Source: Datnioides undecimradiatus
Lineage: Eukaryota; Chordata; Actinopteri; Lobotiformes; Datnioididae
DNA length: 64,000 nucleotides
Direction of reading: 5' to 3'
Assembly: GCA_008933995.1 (NCBI GenBank)
Contig: WARS01000011.1
Location: forward strand, 11,127,516-11,191,515
The first letter of the stretch is position 1, and the number at the start of each line of letters is the position of its first letter. Of this stretch, positions 60,101 through 64,000 are shown one piece after another. The position numbers and the translations under genes were made by a program. Under the pieces are notes generated by a model. It worked only from the letters and a program-made list of their open reading frames with translations. It did no database searches and was not told where the DNA came from.

Positions 60101-61838
60101 GTTGGATTTAGAGGGAAAGTGATTTATTTTTCTCTCCATTTAGTCCTGGTCTGCTCACTTCATTTGATTGAAAAAAAACCCCAAACACTTAAACTTTATA
60201 AATGCTACAGTGGGAAAATGCATGTGTTGTAGCAGCTCAGGAGTCAAAAGTGTAGGAAAGCATGTTTAAGGGGTAAATAAAGATAAGATAAAAATGAAAA
60301 CTATACGCACCTTTCACCTATTCAGACATGGCCTATACAGTATATATAAAGGATAATTGCATAATTTAAAATATGAATAATGGGTGAGTTGATAAGGAGA
60401 TTGCGATGGAAGGGATTATCAAGAGTTACAGTTGCCATGACCACAGGCTGTAATGAAAGTCTGTTTTGATTTTGTAAAACAGCTACTTTCCTGTCCTCGC
60501 AGCTTATTTCAACCCACTGGACTGCTCAAAGTTGCTCACCACAGATCAGTACGACCAGATCCGGGTCTACTCATCTTCGGATTGGTCGAAGCCTCAACAT
60601 ATCATCCAGCATCCACACAGACAGTTTCAGCATCTCACACCCATCAAGGTTTGTTTCCTGTCTTCATGTGATCCTATCCTTTTACAACTCGTTTAAATAG
60701 TCAACTCACATGGTTACAAACAACAAAAGATACAGACGTCATTACAATTGACCAAACTTAATAGCTACAGTCATGGGCTGTCATCCTTTCCACTAACAGT
60801 GGTGAACATCAGCTTTACCTGATACAACAAACTAATTTTTCTCTTTAGTTAACAGCCATGTCTTCAGATATCAGCCGTCAGTTTCAGTACCTTTATCTGT
60901 GAAAAGACGAGTAGATGTACAGTGAAGTTACAGTTTATTGTGATTAAAACTTATTTCATCTTATTGGTATTTAGTAAATGTTGAAGAGTGCATAGCGATG
61001 TCTGAAAAAGTTAAATTATAATTATCTTCTCTGCAATATGCAAATAAGTTTGAGCCATCGGTATTAAAATGAGTAGAAATAATATCCAGACTAGACAGTG
61101 ATGGTCTGTGTGGTATTTGGGGAAACAAGTGGAAGCAACATCTTTCCATTTGTATGCGTTCAGTCCCTGTGTGACAAATAATGCTATTTCTCTGTAGGCC
61201 ACATGGCACCCTGTCTATGACCTTATTGTGGCTGGCCGCTACCCTGACGACCGGGTTTGCCCTGGAGATCAGAGGACCATCGACATCTATGATTCCAACA
61301 CAGCAGAGCTTGTGTGTCAGCTGCGAGACCCAACTGCTGCAGGGATCAAATCTGTGAGTTTGTTTTTAAAGAACACTGGAAAAACCTTAGCAACACAAAA
61401 ATAAGTTTTTATTAATACATAGACATATTTATTTACAGATCAACAAATTCAATCCAATGGGTGATGTGATTGGATCTGGAATGGGTGAGTTCTTCAATAG
61501 CACATTACTGATAGATGTTGTATTATGTGACGTGATGTTGCTGCTGCTGATGAAACTTGTGTCAATAACGCTGCTTATGGTCACTCACAGGTGTCACTGT
61601 TCTAGTCTGGGATAGAAATGAGACACTTATCAACGATCAGCACAATCAGGAGGGAACCTCGTCCTCGGCGGACAGTTTAAGAGGTCAGAGGAGGAGTCAG
61701 CAGCGCTCCAGCAGGGACAGGAGAGGTGCTGCTGTGGATGCAAAGCTCAAGAAAAAACTGGCTTCTCAGGAAGAATCAGGGACCAAGACCAAGTCTGGGT
61801 GTGCTAAACAAAAACAAGCACAGATGAGGAAGATGTAA
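57118..61838 (+). CDS. ddb2: ddb2, DNA damage-binding protein 2 (UV-DDB small subunit)
   Basis: WD40 protein that with DDB1-CUL4-RBX1 recognises UV photolesions in chromatin and starts global-genome nucleotide excision repair (the XPE gene in humans). Exons: 57118-57250, 57352-57461, 58249-58440, then either 58584-58729 or 58898-59064, then 59466-59565, 59696-59873, 60503-60648, 61198-61353, 61439-61484, 61591-61838. With the first alternative the CDS is 1,455 nt (484 residues), with the second 491 residues; human has 427. Visible are a Lys-rich N-terminus, a DDB1-binding helical segment ([20 protein letters not shown], about 62-81), SPFDRR (101-106), GSKGGD (123-128), [14 protein letters not shown] and the FQH lesion-probing hairpin at 328-330 inside [18 protein letters not shown]. 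The C-terminal tail after the propeller is basic and longer than in mammals. All junctions are GT-AG. Divergent from kif23 and convergent with fam180b. Confidence 0.96.
57862..58020. repeat. Dispersed repeat remnant in ddb2 intron 2
   Basis: AATAGAATAGAAAGCCTTTA then TTGTGAGTGCACACG, a CAACAGTGAAATTTC stretch and GTGCAAGAAACAACATATGC resemble a dispersed fish repeat whose typical form reads AGAAAGCCTTTATTGTCATT followed by ACAACGAAATT. Boundaries are approximate and the class is unknown to me. Confidence 0.45.
58584..58729 (+). CDS. ddb2: ddb2 exon 4a (mammal-like alternative)
   Basis: 146 nt, entering in phase 0 and leaving in phase 2. It encodes a WD40 segment beginning [20 protein letters not shown] and continuing with [14 protein letters not shown] and a VFANTDT stretch. 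This is the closer counterpart of human DDB2, which has GAGGSITGLKFNPLN and GTTRLQDFKG here (from memory). The acceptor is ATTCTCTGATCAG and the donor AA|GTAAGA. It joins exon 5 as N-YWYCC. It is paired with a homologous exon 168 bp downstream. Confidence 0.9.
58898..59064 (+). CDS. ddb2: ddb2 exon 4b, tandem homologous alternative exon
   Basis: 167 nt open in the same phase as exon 4a (0 in, 2 out), with acceptor TTTGTGTTTGTGTGCACAG and donor TTTG|GTGAGC. It encodes [20 protein letters not shown], then a [16 protein letters not shown] stretch, then a seven-residue longer end with [20 protein letters not shown] and a closing T align with exon 4a, so the two arose by exon duplication. It can join exon 3 and exon 5 in frame (C-YWYCC). 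Using both exons gives a stop codon within eleven codons. Intact frame and good splice signals argue against a dead copy. Expression is not shown. Confidence 0.75.
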
Positions 61839-62110
61839 CCTATATGATAATCCATGTGTATATTTCTTTGTTTACTGTTCTCTACCTTCAGGGATTGTTG
61901 AATGTTTGAAATATGTTTCAGATACACTTTTATGAACCAGTTTAAAAAGGTAACTCTTGTACGTTCTCACAAATGTTTTTTTACTGTTCTGTAATTAAAA
62001 CTGTTCATGTTTCGTACACATTTGAGTCCTGGCAGTGTTTTATGAATCTATGAATCTTTGATCACAAATGTTATTATGAATAAACATACATAGAGATTTT
62101 AGGTAAGTGA
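61839..62110 (+). other. ddb2: ddb2 3' untranslated region with polyadenylation signals
   Basis: After the TAA at 61,836-61,838 there is a variant ATTAAA at about 61,994-61,999 followed by GT-rich sequence, and a canonical AATAAA at 62,079-62,084. The second would place the transcript end near 62,100, next to the opposing fam180b transcript end. Confidence 0.6.
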
Positions 62111-62116
62111 TTTATT
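62111..62116 (-). terminator. fam180b polyadenylation signal AATAAA
   Basis: AATAAA on the minus strand (TTTATT on plus), 40 bases beyond the stop codon, giving a very short 3' UTR. Cleavage would fall within or next to the ddb2 3' end. Confidence 0.6.
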
Positions 62117-62155
62117 GCATCCACCTTTATCTCATACAGAATAGCAGTATGCATA

Positions 62156-62931
62156 TCAGGCAAAACTAAAAAGATAACTTCCACGTAGTTCATGCACTGT
62201 GACATTTGCCAGCTGGAGGAGCACTCCACCCCAGGCTTCCTGCTCCTCCTCTGTGTCCTGATGCCAGGCCTGGTGGGCAGAATACACCATGCTCAGGACA
62301 AGACTCTCAAACTGAGAGTGAGTCAGTGGCCGCCTCGTCTGGCCCTGCAGAGTGGTCACCATATGAACCATAGAGCTCCGACTTCGGGGAATGTTGTCGT
62401 TGATATGAGAAAGGAAGGCCCGCCCAGACCTCATTGATGCCAGCTCCTTGTCAAGCAGGACAATGTTGTTGTCCTGGTCCATCTCTACCCCACCCAGCAA
62501 GAACTGCATACAGGATAAAAAAAAAGCAACCATCATTGAATCTTAGTAAAATATAGCTAGATGTTTAATTTATCTCAGTTTGGAATTCTGTTAAGTCTAA
62601 AAGAAAGTACCTCAAATATCAGGTTTGCATCAGAGACTGATGGGCCAATTTTTTCGGAGGTTTTGCCTATAGCCACATCTGAAGTAGAAAATAAAACAGA
62701 AATTAAGACAAAACAAAAATTAATCACAGCCGATCATCTCAGTGCCTCCATACACTGACACTGAACACCTGCAATACTGTTTTGCTGCATATTGAATAGT
62801 GCATGCAATTTTATTATATAACACTGCAGTCCTGGTAAAAGATCCTGTTTCTACTTACCTTGCAGCGCTGGCTCAAACCATAGCCACAAAATAACCTGAA
62901 AGCAGATTTTAAGTTGTATTCTCATGTTCAT
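62156..62931 (-). CDS. fam180b: fam180b-like small secreted protein, three coding exons
   Basis: Exons 62931-62859, 62678-62611 and 62503-62156 join to 489 nt, 162 residues plus TGA. Residues 1-24 look like a signal peptide: a short basic start (MNMRIQLK), a hydrophobic core (ICFQVILWLWF) and a small-residue end before about residue 25. The mature part contains LIFEFLLGGVEMDQDNN, LLDKELASMRSGRAF, INDNIPRS and FESLVLSMVYSAHQAW. These match the FAM180 pattern I remember from human FAM180A (FLLAELEI, DEELASLRKASDF, NNVIPKS, FERTVLTLAYTAYRTA). The B assignment rests on linkage to ddb2, as in human 11p11.2. The molecular function of the family is unknown to me. A second in-frame ATG at codon 3 could also start translation. 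Confidence 0.75.
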
Positions 62932-63790
62932 TCTTCTCTTGATTGTTTACCAACAGAAAAGACGCTGCATCCTTGTCACCTCTGCTCTCCCTTGCCTGCT
63001 TTTGTCAACCCAGGCAGAAGCAGCTCAGCCTGAATACCGTGCATTCTTCCACCTTGGAAAAAGGAACCAATAGCCAGTTGGCTGTAATGCAGTCCAGACA
63101 GCAATACTTTTTTTAAAATTCCTGGTTCCTCTCATCCACAGCATGCAGACATTTCAGCAAATAGGAATAAATTTAACAGAGGCAACAAATCTCTTTCACA
63201 ATTTATTTTGCATAAATCTCAGCTCTAGACTTCTGTGCCGGTACTTGCACTATGCATTTGCATCCAGTGTAGTCCAGTGGAACAATACAAAATAAAACAG
63301 GACAAATGTATAAACAAAAACAAACATCCACAAGTCAGTGTCAATTAACTCAACTTTAACTCAAAATAAAGAAATACAGCAAAGATGATGACTGTATTGC
63401 ATTTTGTCATACATAACTTTAATAATTATAGCTACATTAATTAACTACATTGAGTTCATTCTTCTCTCTTCATTAAAGGCTTAACCTTTAAATATAAAAA
63501 CTATGGATAAAATAGCTAAAAATCTTGTGTAGTTTATAAAGATTATACACCTTTATATGTGCCCTGGAGTTGCTAACTCTGCAGCACATTAAGTAATTGA
63601 TTAAGCTAACTACATAATTGGTTCCTTTCATATTAAATTAGCCTAATAAAAAAATGAGTTACTGCGTGATGCATCATTATTTACATGACGAAGGATACTG
63701 GTATTTTTCAAAATGACAACTGTAGTAACACAGCTACGCCACAGGGCGGCAGTAGCATAGGTTGATACCAGTGAGTCGTCTCGTAGCTGA
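62932..63790. other. Intergenic DNA upstream of fam180b
   Basis: No exon or repeat family was recognised with confidence. The first part should hold the fam180b 5' UTR and promoter (minus strand), though no TATA or CCAAT box stood out. AT-rich sequence occupies about 63,300-63,700. Confidence 0.4.
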
Positions 63791-63799
63791 CCAATGAAA

Positions 63800-63863
63800 A
63801 AGTTTATGTACTTCCGGTGAAGAGTTCAGCTGCTCCCGAATGATAAAGTAGTGGAAAATAAAG
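63800..63863 (+). promoter_or_regulatory. Probable promoter and noncoding first exon of a plus-strand gene
   Basis: TACTTCCGGTGAAGAG (about 63,809-63,824) carries an ETS/GABPA-type CTTCCGG core typical of housekeeping promoters at or near the start site. It is followed by GTGGAAAATAAAG|GTAACTTT, a plausible splice donor at 63,863/63,864. The only ATG in this exon (63,840) reads Met-Ile-Lys-stop, so the coding sequence would begin in a later exon beyond the window. The identity of the gene cannot be given. Confidence 0.4.
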
Positions 63864-64000
63864 GTAACTTTGCTTGTTTACTGGTCGTGTACAAAGCGTT
63901 ACGACTTATTTCTCTCATTTTCAGTGCAAATTAAAACTCCATCCCTCAGTATCACGGTTGAATTTTTACTGGAGTGAGCGTTAGCCAGCTAGCTCTAGCC

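Noticed and set aside
1..64000. CRISPR arrays, prokaryotic operons, phage or viral genes
   Set aside because: The window is intron-containing vertebrate DNA; no spaced direct-repeat array or viral coding region is present.

Overview
This window is vertebrate nuclear DNA, almost certainly from a ray-finned fish and probably a percomorph teleost. The reasons are spliced genes with GT-AG introns of about 80 bp to 1.1 kb, CA/TG microsatellites, and decayed copies of several interspersed repeat families that I recognise from teleost genomes. There is no bacterial, plasmid or viral gene content.

Layout. Positions 1 to about 46,680 form a gene-poor block. I see no supportable protein-coding exon there, only microsatellites, old repeat copies and several AT-rich stretches that look like vertebrate conserved noncoding elements. 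Positions 46,690-56,210 hold kif23 (MKLP1/CHO1, mitotic kinesin-6) on the minus strand. I resolved 24 coding exons that join in frame to 1,005 residues. About 0.9 kb away, head to head, ddb2 (UV-damage recognition protein) runs on the plus strand from 57,118 to 61,838, with ten constitutive coding positions giving 484 residues. A minus-strand gene at 62,156-62,931 encodes a small secreted FAM180 family protein, best called fam180b. Its 3' end meets that of ddb2 tail to tail. At the right edge, about 63,800-64,000, there is what looks like the promoter and first noncoding exon of another plus-strand gene whose body lies outside the window.

Main discovery candidate. ddb2 contains two tandem, homologous versions of one exon (58,584-58,729 and 58,898-59,064). 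Both encode the same part of the WD40 propeller, begin in phase 0, end in phase 2, and carry good splice sites. Including both causes an immediate stop codon, and skipping both shifts the frame, so the pair behaves on paper as mutually exclusive exons. This would let the fish make two UV-DDB damage sensors (484 and 491 residues) that differ in one propeller segment.

The genes do not form one pathway. kif23 acts in cytokinesis, ddb2 in nucleotide excision repair and fam180b is a presumed secreted protein. Their linkage is informative because human KIF23 lies on 15q23 while human DDB2 and FAM180B both lie on 11p11.2. The large empty block beyond the kif23 3' end matches the human gene-poor interval between KIF23/RPLP1 and TLE3, so it may be a regulatory landscape for a tle3 gene outside the window. 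That last point is inference.
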